A stretch of DNA of 64,000 nt from NCBI GenBank assembly GCA_937993755.1, contig CALKMA010000012.1:109863-173862 (forward strand), given 5' to 3'. The notes under the pieces were generated by a model. That model was not told the DNA's origin and did no database searches. It worked only from the letters and a program-made list of their open reading frames with translations. The first letter of the stretch is position 1, and each line of letters opens with the position of its first letter. The stretch is from HGM13233 sp900762805. GTDB lineage: Bacteria > Bacillota > Clostridia > Oscillospirales > Ruminococcaceae. This document shows, one piece after another, positions 18,409 to 27,945 of the stretch. The position numbers and the translations under genes were made by a program.

Positions 18409-19824
18409 ATGAAAAAGGATTATGAAAAGATCGCAGCCAGCGTGCTGGAGGCGGTCGGCGGCAAGGACAATATAACGTTCTGTACGCATTGTGCCACGAG
18501 GCTCCGTTTCAATTTGAAAGATCAGAGTATTGTGGATGAAGAAAAAATCAAGGCAGTCGATGGCGTGATAGGAGTTGCCAAGGCTGGCGGACAATATCAG
18601 ATTATCATCGGTCAGGACGTTGCCAATGTTTATGCTGATGTTTGCGGGCTGGCTGGTTTGACACCGGAAGCTCAAGTGCCGGACGATATAACTGAGAAGA
18701 AAAAACTGACCCTCAAGGGTATTGGCAGCAGCATTGTAGATACCGTTTCGGGCAGTTTTGTACCGGTGCTTCCGGTTATTGTGGCGGCATCGTTTATCAA
18801 GCTGCTTGCCATGCTGCTGGGGCCGTCCATGCTCAATGTTATCACGGCAGAGAGCGATCTTTATACGCTGTTCACTTTTGTAGGAGACGCCGGTTTCTAT
18901 TTCTTGCCCATCCTGATGGGCTACACGGCTTCCCAAAAGCTGGGTGTCACGCCTGTGCTTGGTATGTTTATGGGTGCTATTATGCTGCATCCGACGCTGG
19001 TTGCCATTGTGAGTGGCGGCACGTCATTTACGGTTTACGGCATTCCCATGGCGGCTGTCAGCTATGCCAGCAGTACTATCCCAATAATCCTTATCGTCTG
19101 GATCATGTCCTATGTTGAAAGGTTTTTCAAAAAAGTTATACCGCAGTCGCTTCGATACGTCTTTTGCCCGCTGCTTACTATGCTGGTCATGTTGCCTGTG
19201 GCGCTGTGCGCCATTGGCCCGCTTGGCTCCAAGCTGGGCAGTTGGCTGACTTCTGCGCTGTTGGCAATCTCCTCCTTGGGTATCGTGGCACAGGTTCTTG
19301 TTATGGCCTTTGGCGGCGCTGTCTGGAATGTGCTGGTGCTTTGCGGTATGCATCTGACCTATTATATGGCGGGTGTTGAGATATTCATTCAATCCGGTTC
19401 CGATCCGCTCATGATGCCGACGGTCGTTGCCGGTACCATTGGCATCTTTGGTATGACGACGGGTGCGCTGCTCAAATCTTTGAAGAACAAAGAGAAGAGA
19501 AGTGCTTTCACCGGGTATTGGCTGACACATCTTATCAGCGGCGTGACAGAGCCGGCGCTTTTCGGCATTGGAATGCGCTATACAAGGCCGTTTATCGGCG
19601 CCTGCTTAGGCGGTGCCGTCTGCGCGATTTATTACGCAATCACAGGTGTTGCAGTTACCACCATGGCGGCAGCTTCCAACTTTCTGATCTTTACGCAGTT
19701 CATGGGCGGATCATCTGCCAATCTCGTCAATGGTATTATCGGCGGTGCGATTGGCTTTGCCGTGGCCGCCGCATACACCTATTTCTTTGGCTTCAAGAAG
19801 GAAGATTTAAAAGAAGACAAATAA
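18409..19824 (+). CDS. bglP: PTS beta-glucoside-type transporter EIIBC
   Basis: A 471-residue PTS permease. EIIB at 1-85 holds the phosphocysteine motif HCATRLRF (C28) and the GQYQIIIG segment. The following EIIC has about ten membrane helices, with SGVTEPALFGIG at about 375. There is no EIIA domain, so phosphate must come from an EIIA elsewhere. The start at 18409 is preceded by AAAGGAAAAC; an upstream ATG (18391) would read through the ribosome binding site. Codon use is more AT-rich than the neighbouring core genes. The RAT leader and LicT-like gene upstream indicate substrate-induced antitermination. The sugar is probably a beta-glucoside. Confidence 0.9.
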   Translation: MKKDYEKIAASVLEAVGGKDNITFCTHCATRLRFNLKDQSIVDEEKIKAVDGVIGVAKAGGQYQIIIGQDVANVYADVCGLAGLTPEAQVPDDITEKKKLTLKGIGSSIVDTVSGSFVPVLPVIVAASFIKLLAMLLGPSMLNVITAESDLYTLFTFVGDAGFYFLPILMGYTASQKLGVTPVLGMFMGAIMLHPTLVAIVSGGTSFTVYGIPMAAVSYASSTIPIILIVWIMSYVERFFKKVIPQSLRYVFCPLLTMLVMLPVALCAIGPLGSKLGSWLTSALLAISSLGIVAQVLVMAFGGAVWNVLVLCGMHLTYYMAGVEIFIQSGSDPLMMPTVVAGTIGIFGMTTGALLKSLKNKEKRSAFTGYWLTHLISGVTEPALFGIGMRYTRPFIGACLGGAVCAIYYAITGVAVTTMAAASNFLIFTQFMGGSSANLVNGIIGGAIGFAVAAAYTYFFGFKKEDLKEDK

Positions 19825-19833
19825 GGGAGTCTC

Positions 19834-21780
19834 ATGGAAGCGATCAAAAACGAAATCAATTGTCCGTACCCACACCTTTTTAGCCCGCTGCGGGTCAAGA
19901 ACCTGTATTATCGCAATCGTGTGGTTTGTACACCGATGGGAACTGTCCCGACGCATACCATTCTGTCCTCGACGGATTATGGAACCGTCAGCGCTTACGA
20001 CAAAGCTTTGGGCGGGAGCGCCATGATGAATATGACATACCACGGCTCGCAGCGCACCAAGACCTTTGAGCTGTGCGGCGGAGATCCTTTCAGCAAGTAT
20101 GAGATGGATATTCTTCGCGAACAGCTTTCGGTACACAAGGCCGGCGGAGCGCTGTGCAGCTTTGGCGTGGCATTTCCGTGGCACTATGATGGAACCTTGT
20201 ATACGCCATCGGGACGACCATTTGCCGGCCGGCCGGCGCAAAAGATTACATCAGATATCATTTGGAAACAGTTGGCCATCATTGAGGAAAAGTGCCGCAA
20301 GACCAAGGCGTTCGGTTTTGACTCTTTGGTTGCCGATTTATCCTGTGATACCATGATCACCCAGTTTCTTGCACCGGGCTTTAATGACCGCGACGATGAG
20401 TGGGGCGGCTGCTTTGAAAATCGTGCCCGCGCGGGCATTGAATTTATCAAGGCCGCTCGCCGTGCAGTGGGGCCGGATTTTGTCATTGAGCTTCGTATGA
20501 GTGCCGAGCTGTTTGTGCCCGGTTCCTACACCTTTGAGGAGCTTTGTCGGTTTGTAGGTCTGGTAAAGGATGAGATAGACATTATGAATATCATGGTGGG
20601 AATGGATGAGTATCACGAGGCCAGTGTCAAGATGTGTCCCATGATTTTTGAACCGCATATGGGAAACATCAAATATGCCAAGAAGCTTCGTGAACTTTAT
20701 CCTGACCTGCTGCTCAATCTCTGCACCGGCATTATGTCCCCTGAGGAAGGCGAGTATATTATCGCCAACAACATTGCCGATCTGGTGACCTATGGCCGGA
20801 GTCTTAATGCCGATCCGTATTGGCCCATCAAGGCACAGACGGGTCATGCGGACGATATCGTTCCCTGTATCCGCTGCAACCAGTGTTACAATGCGGCGAC
20901 GCATCATTTTAATACGGCTTGTTCGGTCAACCCGCGTTATCGCCGCGAGAACCGTGTGCCTCTGAGACTTCCCAAAACGGAGCAGCCCAAAAACGTCATC
21001 GTTATCGGCGGAGGGCCGGCCGGGATGAAAGCTGCGTTGACCGCCGCCGAAAAGGGTCATCATGTAACGATTCTTGAGGCGGACAACCGGCTGGGCGGGC
21101 AGTTGAACATTGCCGACAAAGGCCCTTACAAAGCCGATCTGCGTAGATATCATGAGTATATCGTTCATCAAATCGAGAAGTCGGGCGTGGAGGTAAAGCT
21201 GAACACAAGAGCAACACGCGAGATTATAAAGGCTCTTGCACCTGACGCCGTCATTATCGCGATCGGTGCTTCGCCCAAGAAGCTGTCCTTTAAGAACGAC
21301 GGAAGCGTCAATGTGTATCAGATAACAGACTGGCTGGCCAATGAGCAGGAGTTGGGCCGGGATGTAGTGGTTGTTGGTGGAGGTTCGGTCGGCTGTGAGG
21401 AAGCACTGACCATCGCCGGCGATGAAAACAAGCGGGTAACGATTGTAGAATACGGCAAAGCTATGGCGCCAAACGGCAACGACCTGTATAAAGCGGGGCT
21501 ATATCAGCACCTGAATGTCCAGAAAAATCTGACACAGCTGACGAATGCGGCCTTCAAGGGCATCAGACAAGGAAAGGCTGTTATTGAGGTGGATAAGAGC
21601 GTGCAGGAGATTCCTGCAGATACAGTTTTGATCTCGGTAGGCTTTACGCCCAAAACAGAAGAAGTCGGCGAATTCTTCGGGATTGTACCGGCCACCTACT
21701 ATGTGGGCGACTGCCGCTCAGTAGCCACTATTATGGAAGCCAATAACGACGCTTATTTTATTGCGACTGGCATTCAGTGA
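19834..21780 (+). CDS. NADH:flavin oxidoreductase, OYE/2,4-dienoyl-CoA reductase type
   Basis: A 648-residue flavoenzyme. The N-terminal OYE-type barrel (about 10-340) has HLFSPLRVKNLYYRNRVV, the FNDRDDEWGG motif at 183-192 and a late LVTYGRSLNADPYWP. A [4Fe-4S] cysteine set follows (CIRCNQC at 345-351 and C363). The C-terminal FAD/NAD(P) domains begin VIVIGGGPAGM and VVVVGGGSVGC. The layout is that of enoate/2,4-dienoyl-CoA reductases, which reduce activated C=C bonds. It lies 9 nt after the PTS gene, in the same RAT-controlled unit and of the same atypical composition, so its substrate may derive from the imported glycoside. That link is inference. Confidence 0.88.
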   Translation: MEAIKNEINCPYPHLFSPLRVKNLYYRNRVVCTPMGTVPTHTILSSTDYGTVSAYDKALGGSAMMNMTYHGSQRTKTFELCGGDPFSKYEMDILREQLSVHKAGGALCSFGVAFPWHYDGTLYTPSGRPFAGRPAQKITSDIIWKQLAIIEEKCRKTKAFGFDSLVADLSCDTMITQFLAPGFNDRDDEWGGCFENRARAGIEFIKAARRAVGPDFVIELRMSAELFVPGSYTFEELCRFVGLVKDEIDIMNIMVGMDEYHEASVKMCPMIFEPHMGNIKYAKKLRELYPDLLLNLCTGIMSPEEGEYIIANNIADLVTYGRSLNADPYWPIKAQTGHADDIVPCIRCNQCYNAATHHFNTACSVNPRYRRENRVPLRLPKTEQPKNVIVIGGGPAGMKAALTAAEKGHHVTILEADNRLGGQLNIADKGPYKADLRRYHEYIVHQIEKSGVEVKLNTRATREIIKALAPDAVIIAIGASPKKLSFKNDGSVNVYQITDWLANEQELGRDVVVVGGGSVGCEEALTIAGDENKRVTIVEYGKAMAPNGNDLYKAGLYQHLNVQKNLTQLTNAAFKGIRQGKAVIEVDKSVQEIPADTVLISVGFTPKTEEVGEFFGIVPATYYVGDCRSVATIMEANNDAYFIATGIQ

Positions 21781-21825
21781 TCAAAATACGGCAGCCCGAC
21801 CGAGCCTGCTGTGCGGAAGAACAAT

Positions 21826-21859
21826 AGGCGCCGCCCCTCCAGCTGGAGGGGCGGCGCCT
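21826..21859. terminator. Strong hairpin after the PTS/flavoenzyme operon
   Basis: A perfect 16-bp inverted repeat (21826-21841 with 21844-21859) with a 2-nt gap. There is no clean T tract, so termination is likely but not certain. Confidence 0.6.
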
Positions 21860-21999
21860 CCTGCTGTCAGAAATTACAGAGGGCGGTTCCCGTAATTCCA
21901 ATGGCCGGAGAGTCAGCCATCATAATTTTAATATAGCTTTAACCACTGCCAAGCCTGTTTCACCTTGTCCCCGCCGCCCCGCCTTTTTCCCGCCGCCGC

Positions 22000-22033
22000 T
22001 TCGACAAAAAGCATACCTTGTCTGCCGTATACT
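22000..22033 (+). promoter_or_regulatory. Probable Spo0A-dependent spoIIE promoter
   Basis: TTCGACA at 22000-22006 is an exact 0A box (TGTCGAA) on the minus strand, 21 nt before a TATACT (-10) at 22028-22033. No sigma-A -35 lies at normal spacing, which is the pattern of Spo0A-activated stage II promoters. The spoIIE ATG is 39 nt downstream. Confidence 0.55.
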
Positions 22034-22071
22034 GGGAAAAGACTGAAAAATGCTCGAAGGGGTGGTTTATC

Positions 22072-24339
22072 ATGCGAAAAAAGGTGTTTCTTTCCTCCGG
22101 CGGGGCGGCGTCTGTGCGGCAGAACCGTTTGCTGGGCCGTCTGCGGGGGCTGCCGGCCGGCACAGCTGTGGCGGCCGCGGCCGGCGTGCTGCACACAGTA
22201 GTGCTGCCGGGCGGGCTGTCGCCCGTTGCGCTCAGCCTGCTGATCGGCGTGCCGCAGAGGTATGTCGTCTTTGCGGCGCTTGGCTACTATGCCGGTGCAT
22301 GGCTCGCGGGACAGGCGGTCGGCGGGGTCTATCTGTCGGCTGCCGGCATCCTGCTGGCCGTCCGCTTTATCTGCGGGCTGAAAAATCCAAGGGCTGACCG
22401 CGCCATCTGGCGCAGCTCGCTGATCGGGGCGCTGGCCTCGCTGCTGCTGTCCAAGCTGGCGGTGTCGGTGCTGCTGTCGGCTGTCAGCTTCTGGACCATT
22501 CTTGCCGACCTCGCCGAGTGCGCCGTCATCGCTGTGCTGGCTGCCTTCTGGCGCGCTTTCTTCTGCTGCCTCAAGGCCGGCCGCTCCGACATCTATTCTC
22601 TGGCGGCTTCCGGCGTCTGTCTGGCGCTCATTGCCGCCGGACTTTACAGCATTGATATCGGCTATCTCTCGCTTGGCCGCCTCGGCATCGCCTTTGCCGT
22701 GCTGGCCTTCTGCTACCGGCTGGAGCCGCAGCGTGCGCTGGCGTGGAGCATCTTTCTGTGCGCCGCCATGGTGGTGGCCGAGCCGGCCTGCGGCTTCGCC
22801 GCCGCCGGGCTGCTGTGCGGGGCGGCGGTGGGCTGCTTCTGTTCGGGCCTGCCGCGGCTGCCGGCCGGCCTGCCCGTCATGCTGCCGGCTGCGTTCTTTG
22901 CCGTCTTTGCACCCAATGAGCTGTATGCTTACACCTATCTGAGCGAGCTGGGGGCGGCGTCGGCCCTGTATCTGGTGCTTCCGCTGGGTGCGCCGCGGCA
23001 GGCCGGGGAGACAGCTCCGCTGGGGGCCGTGCGGTTTATCCGCGCCGGCAAGCGTCTGGAAACGGCGGCTGCCAGCCTGCGGCGCGCCGCCAACGAGGTG
23101 CGCAACGGCTGCACGGTCGATGCCGCCGCGCACAGCGCCCCAAAAATCATCAATGAGGCCGCCAATGAGGTCTGCCGCACCTGCCCCAATATGGGGGTCT
23201 GCTGGGTGCAGGCGTATGACGATACGGTACAGGATATGGCGTCACTGCTGCGGGTGGCCGATGTGCGCGGGCGGCCGACGGCGTCGGATATGCCGGCGCG
23301 GCTGGCGGCGCGCTGCGTTCGCCCGCAGAAGCTGCTGACCAGCTTCCATGCCCGCTACCGCAGCGGCCTTGCCCGTGTGACAGAGGACCGCAATGTGCGC
23401 GCCTACCGCCGGCAGTTGACCGGCTCCTTTGAGCTGTTTGCCTCGCTGCTGGGGCGGACGGCGCAGTCGGTGGTGCTGTTCCCCGATTCGGCTGACACCA
23501 AAGCGGCCGAGCTTTATTCGGCGGCGCTGGCTGCCCGGCTGCCTGTGCGAACTGTTGAGCTGGCGCGGGCCGAGAACGGTGTTGTAGCTGTCGAAATGAC
23601 CTTTGACAGCGAGCTGAACACGCGCGGCCGCATGGCGCTGGAAAAGCTGCTTACCCGCCGCATGGAGATGCCCTTTGCTATGGACAGCCGCGACCCCGGC
23701 TCGCGCCGCGCCGTCTTTGTGCGGCAGAGCCGGTACACTGCCTCCGTTACCGCCTTCCAGCGGGCGCGGAACCGGCTGACGGCCGATATCTGGACCAGCT
23801 TTGACACCGACTTCGGCTATACGTATCTGCTGCTGGCTGACGGCATGGGCACCGGCCCGGAGGCGGCCGGCGACAGCGCCTGCATCTGCGCGCTGGCACG
23901 CAGCCTGCTGGAGGCGGGGGCTGACGCCCGCGCCGCCGCCATCTGGCTCAACTCGGTGCTGTCGATCCGCGCCGCGGCGGAGGAGGCCACCTCTATCGAC
24001 CTGCTGGAGCTCAACCGCTACACCGGCGAGGCCAAGCTCTTTAAGGCCGGCGGCGCGCCGACCTGCTTCTGCTGCGGCGGACAGACCGAATCGGTCAGCG
24101 GACCGTCGCTGCCCATCGGGATACTTGACGAGCTGTGCTGCTACGACTGCAGCCGCACGCTGCAGAAGGGCGACACCGTCTGCCTCATCAGCGACGGCGC
24201 ATGGGCAGCCTGCGGCGACGGTCTGCGCGCCCGTATTGAGCAGATGAAGGACGCCGCGATGCTGCGGGACGAGCTGGCGCGGCTGATGGGCGACGTGACA
24301 GCCGACGATGTGACGGTGCTGCTGCTGGAGGTGAGCTGA
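22072..24339 (+). CDS. spoIIE: Stage II sporulation protein E (SpoIIE)
   Basis: A 755-residue protein. About ten hydrophobic helices fill residues 30-300, followed by a regulatory linker (with CRTCPNMGVCW) and a C-terminal PP2C-type phosphatase. The phosphatase has LLLADGMGTGPEAAGDS, FKAGGAPT and CLISDGAW metal/catalytic motifs. SpoIIE dephosphorylates SpoIIAA to activate sigma-F in the forespore. The start at 22072 removes 18 poorly supported residues. It is flanked by a 0A-box promoter and no operon partner. Confidence 0.93.
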   Translation: MRKKVFLSSGGAASVRQNRLLGRLRGLPAGTAVAAAAGVLHTVVLPGGLSPVALSLLIGVPQRYVVFAALGYYAGAWLAGQAVGGVYLSAAGILLAVRFICGLKNPRADRAIWRSSLIGALASLLLSKLAVSVLLSAVSFWTILADLAECAVIAVLAAFWRAFFCCLKAGRSDIYSLAASGVCLALIAAGLYSIDIGYLSLGRLGIAFAVLAFCYRLEPQRALAWSIFLCAAMVVAEPACGFAAAGLLCGAAVGCFCSGLPRLPAGLPVMLPAAFFAVFAPNELYAYTYLSELGAASALYLVLPLGAPRQAGETAPLGAVRFIRAGKRLETAAASLRRAANEVRNGCTVDAAAHSAPKIINEAANEVCRTCPNMGVCWVQAYDDTVQDMASLLRVADVRGRPTASDMPARLAARCVRPQKLLTSFHARYRSGLARVTEDRNVRAYRRQLTGSFELFASLLGRTAQSVVLFPDSADTKAAELYSAALAARLPVRTVELARAENGVVAVEMTFDSELNTRGRMALEKLLTRRMEMPFAMDSRDPGSRRAVFVRQSRYTASVTAFQRARNRLTADIWTSFDTDFGYTYLLLADGMGTGPEAAGDSACICALARSLLEAGADARAAAIWLNSVLSIRAAAEEATSIDLLELNRYTGEAKLFKAGGAPTCFCCGGQTESVSGPSLPIGILDELCCYDCSRTLQKGDTVCLISDGAWAACGDGLRARIEQMKDAAMLRDELARLMGDVTADDVTVLLLEVS

Positions 24340-24445
24340 GCGGCCCTTTTTGGGGGACTCTACAAGAGCTTTACGCATTTTCCTGCCTACCCTCTAATTG
24401 TAAAATTTCCCTTTGGCCCTTGGGAGCGGCGGCCGGGGGCTTTAC

Positions 24446-24474
24446 TTGACGGGCTGAAGGTGGTAAAATAAAAT
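24446..24474 (+). promoter_or_regulatory. Promoter of the small-export-family gene
   Basis: TTGACG (24446-24451) and TAAAAT (24469-24474) with 17-nt spacing; AGAGGGGGAG is next to the ATG at 24503. Confidence 0.6.
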
Positions 24475-24502
24475 TTAATAGCTTTTAAGAGGGGGAGCTT
24501 GT

Positions 24503-24976
24503 ATGCTTGCACAGCTGAAGCAGTATCTGCTGGTGTTTCTGGTCGCTATGGCACCCATCGTAGAACTGCGCGGCGCCATCCCCATCGGCGTCGGTATGGG
24601 ACTTGACATGGTCCCCACCTATATCGTGGCCATCATCGGCAATATCCTGCCCGTGCCGTTTCTCATTCTGTTTTCCAAAAGAGTCCTCACCTGGCTGGCC
24701 GGCAAAAAGCGCATCGGGCCGTTTTTTCAGAAGATCATCGACCGCGCCGACAATAAAGCTAAAAATATCGGCAAAGCCGAGCTGCTCGGTCTCTTTCTGT
24801 TTGTGGCCATCCCCATACCGGGGACCGGCGCATGGATGGGCTCGCTCATAGCGGCCATCCTGCAGCTGCGGGTGGTGCCGGCCTTTTTTGCCATCAGCGG
24901 CGGCGTCTGCACCGCCGGCGTGCTGATGATGCTGGCTTCTCAGGGCCTGCTGGGCATCTTTTCGAGCCTGTTTTAA
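24503..24976 (+). CDS. COG2426-type small multidrug-export family membrane protein
   Basis: A 157-residue protein with four membrane segments. It carries the family signatures PIVELRGAIPIGVGMG (about 18-33) and the FVAIPIPGTGAWMG loop (about 97-110). The family is annotated as putative small multidrug export, but transport has little direct support. A T-rich stretch follows the stop. It is a single-gene unit. Confidence 0.85.
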   Translation: MLAQLKQYLLVFLVAMAPIVELRGAIPIGVGMGLDMVPTYIVAIIGNILPVPFLILFSKRVLTWLAGKKRIGPFFQKIIDRADNKAKNIGKAELLGLFLFVAIPIPGTGAWMGSLIAAILQLRVVPAFFAISGGVCTAGVLMMLASQGLLGIFSSLF

Positions 24977-25029
24977 ATTTGTTCCTTTTTGTTCATAAGG
25001 ATTTAACAAGCCTTCTGCAAAACGTGTGA

Positions 25030-25035
25030 TATAAT
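25030..25035 (+). promoter_or_regulatory. -10 box upstream of degV-like gene
   Basis: A consensus TATAAT 32 nt before the ATG. The best -35 candidate, TTAACA at 25003, is spaced at 21 nt, so the promoter is only half supported. Confidence 0.4.
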
Positions 25036-25067
25036 TATTAATAGATTATTGCAAACGAGGATCTATC

Positions 25068-26000
25068 ATGGGCAACATCGCACTCAGCTGCTGCTCGACC
25101 GCCGATCTGTCGGCCGAACATTTCTCAAAGCGAGATATCCATTATGTCTGCTTCCATTTCACCATCGACGGCGTTACTTATTTTGACGATCTCGGCCAAT
25201 CGGTCCCGTTCGATGAGTTTTACCGCCGCATGGACGACGGCGCCATGACCAGCACCTCGCAGGTCAATGTGGATGAATATCTCAACCACTTCCGGCCGCT
25301 GCTTGAAGCCGGGAACGATATCCTGCACGTCTGTCTGTCGAGCGGCCTTTCGGGCACCTATAACTCGGCAAAGATCGCGCGCGATATGCTGCAGGAGAGC
25401 TATCCCGCCCGCAAGATTTATATCGTCGATTCGCTGGGCGCATCGTCGGGCTACGGCCTTCTGATGGATACGCTGGCCGACCTGCGCGACGGGGGGATGG
25501 ACATCGACCGTCTTTACGCCTATGCCGTCGAGCACCGTCTTAACGTTCACCACTGGTTCTTTTCGACCGACCTCAAGTTTTACGTCCGCGGCGGGCGCAT
25601 TTCCCGTGCGGCCGGCATGGTCGGCTCGATCATCGGTATCTGCCCGCTGCTTAATATGGACGCCGATGGGCACCTTGTCCCGCGCGCCAAGATCCGCTCG
25701 AAAAAGCGGGTCATCAATGAGGTGGTCGAGCGCATGGTGCAGCACGCTGACGGCGGCGAGGCTTACAGCGGCAAGTGCTATATTTCGCAGTCGGCCTGCT
25801 ATGAGGACGCCCGCAAGGTGGCCGACCTCATCGAGCAGCGCTTTCCGCAGCTCAACGGTCGGGTCGAGATCAATAATATCGGGACCACCATCGGCAGCCA
25901 CACCGGCCCCGGCACCGTCGCGGTCTTTTTCTGGGGCGACCGCCGCGGTCAGCCCTTTGATGAGATGCGCATCCTGCCGCCGACCTCGGCGCGGTCGTAG
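25068..26000 (+). CDS. DegV family fatty-acid-binding protein
   Basis: A 310-residue DegV-fold protein with SCCSTADLSAEHF at the N-terminus, TSTSQVNVDEY (about 61-71), the SSGLSGTYNSA loop (about 91-101) and the GGRISRAAGMVGSI segment (about 175-188). DegV proteins bind a single fatty acid and serve as FakB subunits presenting it to the FakA kinase. No fakA is in the window. A strong terminator follows. Confidence 0.9.
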   Translation: MGNIALSCCSTADLSAEHFSKRDIHYVCFHFTIDGVTYFDDLGQSVPFDEFYRRMDDGAMTSTSQVNVDEYLNHFRPLLEAGNDILHVCLSSGLSGTYNSAKIARDMLQESYPARKIYIVDSLGASSGYGLLMDTLADLRDGGMDIDRLYAYAVEHRLNVHHWFFSTDLKFYVRGGRISRAAGMVGSIIGICPLLNMDADGHLVPRAKIRSKKRVINEVVERMVQHADGGEAYSGKCYISQSACYEDARKVADLIEQRFPQLNGRVEINNIGTTIGSHTGPGTVAVFFWGDRRGQPFDEMRILPPTSARS

Positions 26001-26069
26001 TGCAGCCTGCCCGCCTTTGCCGCGGCAAATCGGCGGAGGGGCGGATTTAACAGCAACAGAGAAAACAGG

Positions 26070-26099
26070 ACCGGCCCGCCTTTCGGCGGGCCGGTTTTT
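26070..26099 (+). terminator. Terminator after degV-like gene
   Basis: A 10-11-bp GC stem (26070-26080 with 26085-26095), TTTC loop and a five-T run. The 210 nt from here to the convergent GNAT gene show no gene. Confidence 0.9.
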
Positions 26100-26310
26100 G
26101 TGTGCTTTTGGGGCTTATGCGGCGCGCGGACAGCCAAGGCGATCAGCCGCCTTGGCACACCGATCTTTATGAACGGCCATTCCTTGATCCTCACACAGCT
26201 GTTCGGGCAGCCGCAGTGCGGAAGCGGCTTTTGGGTGCCGGCCGCGGCTGCTTGGCGTTGTCGGGAATACGGCGTCTTCGGCGGGCGGGGCGCTCCCGAA
26301 TAGGGCGCGG

Positions 26311-27117
26311 TCAGGCCGGATCGGATATCCTGTATTCTCCCTGAGAAAATACACGCCTGAAGCCCAGCGAGGCGTACAGATGGTAAGAAATGGGATTGTT
26401 TCTATCGACGTTCAGCACCGCACGCCGTCCCGCGGAGAGGATCTCATTTTTCAGTGTGTTCACCACCTTGCGGGCGTACCCTTTTCCGCGGTAGGCGTCG
26501 CGGGTATACACGGCCACGATCCTGACAGCTGTTTCGGCGGCCGGAGCCATCCTTGCCATGCTGACGATCTCCCCGTTTTTTCGGATCAGCCTGAAGGAGC
26601 CGATGGTCTTTTTGGTCTGCTTCCGGTCGATCGTATCATGCAGACCGCAGTCGGTGATAAAATGCTCCAGGCACTCGCATATCTCATCGAGATCGCTTTC
26701 ATCAGCTGTGAGCACCTCGGCCGACGACGGTTCTGTTTGCTGCTCCGCCTCCAGATAGTCCATAGCGAGCGTTTCCCTGCAGGAGAGGCCGTACGTTTTT
26801 TCCAATTCCTCCAGTACGGCGTCCCCCAGGGTTGACTCGCTGAGATAATGCTTCAGCTCATACCCGCCGTTCATGATGAACGACAGCAGCTCCGGGGCAC
26901 AGGCCGCATCGCCGAAGAGCAGGCAGTTGAAGGGCTCTATTTTCAATGCCAGTAATGTATTGCCGCCGTTTTCGCATTTCAGCGCATAATTGCTGCGGTT
27001 TGTTTCTTTAAGAAGCGGGCTGTCCAGCTTGAAAAAGGCGGTAAGGTCGGGGGCTGTGTTCAGCAGCTCCCGGTTGGCTTCCCAGAAATCGCTGCCGGTT
27101 TTATATTCTGTTATCAT
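26311..27117 (-). CDS. GNAT-family N-acetyltransferase
   Basis: A 268-residue protein. The C-terminal half (about 135-262) is a GNAT domain with the acetyl-CoA loop RDAYRGKGYARKVV at about 212-225 and ISYHLYASLGF near the end. The N-terminal half looks like a degenerate partner domain, as in two-domain GNATs. GGAG precedes the ATG. It is isolated and convergent with degV; the acceptor substrate is unknown. The 240 nt between it and the Sel1 gene hold no recognised gene. Confidence 0.85.
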   Translation of the reverse strand: MITEYKTGSDFWEANRELLNTAPDLTAFFKLDSPLLKETNRSNYALKCENGGNTLLALKIEPFNCLLFGDAACAPELLSFIMNGGYELKHYLSESTLGDAVLEELEKTYGLSCRETLAMDYLEAEQQTEPSSAEVLTADESDLDEICECLEHFITDCGLHDTIDRKQTKKTIGSFRLIRKNGEIVSMARMAPAAETAVRIVAVYTRDAYRGKGYARKVVNTLKNEILSAGRRAVLNVDRNNPISYHLYASLGFRRVFSQGEYRISDPA

Positions 27118-27357
27118 GCTTTATACTCCGTTTCGCAGGAAGATTTTTACATATCGTTTTGGAATGTGTGGCGTAAGGGATGCTTTCCCGCCTGTGCGAA
27201 ATGCCTGGCGGCTCGCTTGCGGCAAAGCGGCAGACCGACGGGAGGGAGAGGGGACGAGCGGCTTGACAGGAGCGTGACGCGCCGAAATGCTGTCAGGCCC
27301 CTTCATAGCCCGATCAGCTGGAAGTTGACAAACTGTTGATTATATTGCGATGCGTAA

Positions 27358-27747
27358 TTACAATGCAATTCCAAGTTCTTTGCATTTCTCGATTGCCAAA
27401 TCATTGTTTTGCAATGCAGCAAGTCGATACCAATGCTTAGCCTGTTCGATATCTCTTTCCACTCCGATTGCATCTTCATAAAACTCTGCCAAATTGTATT
27501 GTCCATCTCTATCACCATGCTCTGCGGCACGGCGAGTCCAATATAGTGCTTTTTCCAAGTCCTTTTCAACACCAAGTCCCTCGTAATAGAAATAGCCTAT
27601 TTGACATTCAGCAAGGGGATAGCCCTGCTCCGCCAATACCAAATGACCTTCAAAGCATTTGTCATATTGTTTTGATTCCCAATATTTTTCAATCAGCTCA
27701 TTGCAAATGTCAAATTCCTTGCAAGGTTTGTAATACGCACCTGCCAT
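27358..27747 (-). CDS. Sel1-repeat (TPR-like) protein
   Basis: A 129-residue protein with two clear Sel1-like repeats (AECQIGYFYYEGLGVEKD and GQYNLAEFYEDAIGVERD) and probably a third partial one. Sel1 repeats form helical scaffolds for protein contacts. The start at 27747 follows GGAGGTG. It is AT-rich compared with the GNAT gene and marks the left edge of the accessory region. Its job is unknown. Confidence 0.8.
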   Translation of the reverse strand: MAGAYYKPCKEFDICNELIEKYWESKQYDKCFEGHLVLAEQGYPLAECQIGYFYYEGLGVEKDLEKALYWTRRAAEHGDRDGQYNLAEFYEDAIGVERDIEQAKHWYRLAALQNNDLAIEKCKELGIAL

Positions 27748-27817
27748 ATATTCACACCTCCATAAATTCCGATTTGTCGAATTAATCATATCAGATTATT
27801 ATGCGCATGTCAAAACG

Positions 27818-27848
27818 CACGATGGTTTCGTATCAAAACCATCGTGCT
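27818..27848 (-). terminator. Hairpin at the end of the restriction operon
   Basis: A perfect 12-bp stem (27818-27829 with 27837-27848) with a 7-nt loop. On the minus strand it is followed by GTTTTG. It lies 98 nt past the last gene of the minus-strand operon. Confidence 0.6.
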
Positions 27849-27945
27849 GATTGGCATTGGACCGAATGATTGATACAAGGTGCATTTTCACAGGTGCGGG
27901 TGCAACCAATCTGAAAATGCGAGAGCCGCTGTAATTATTCAGAAA

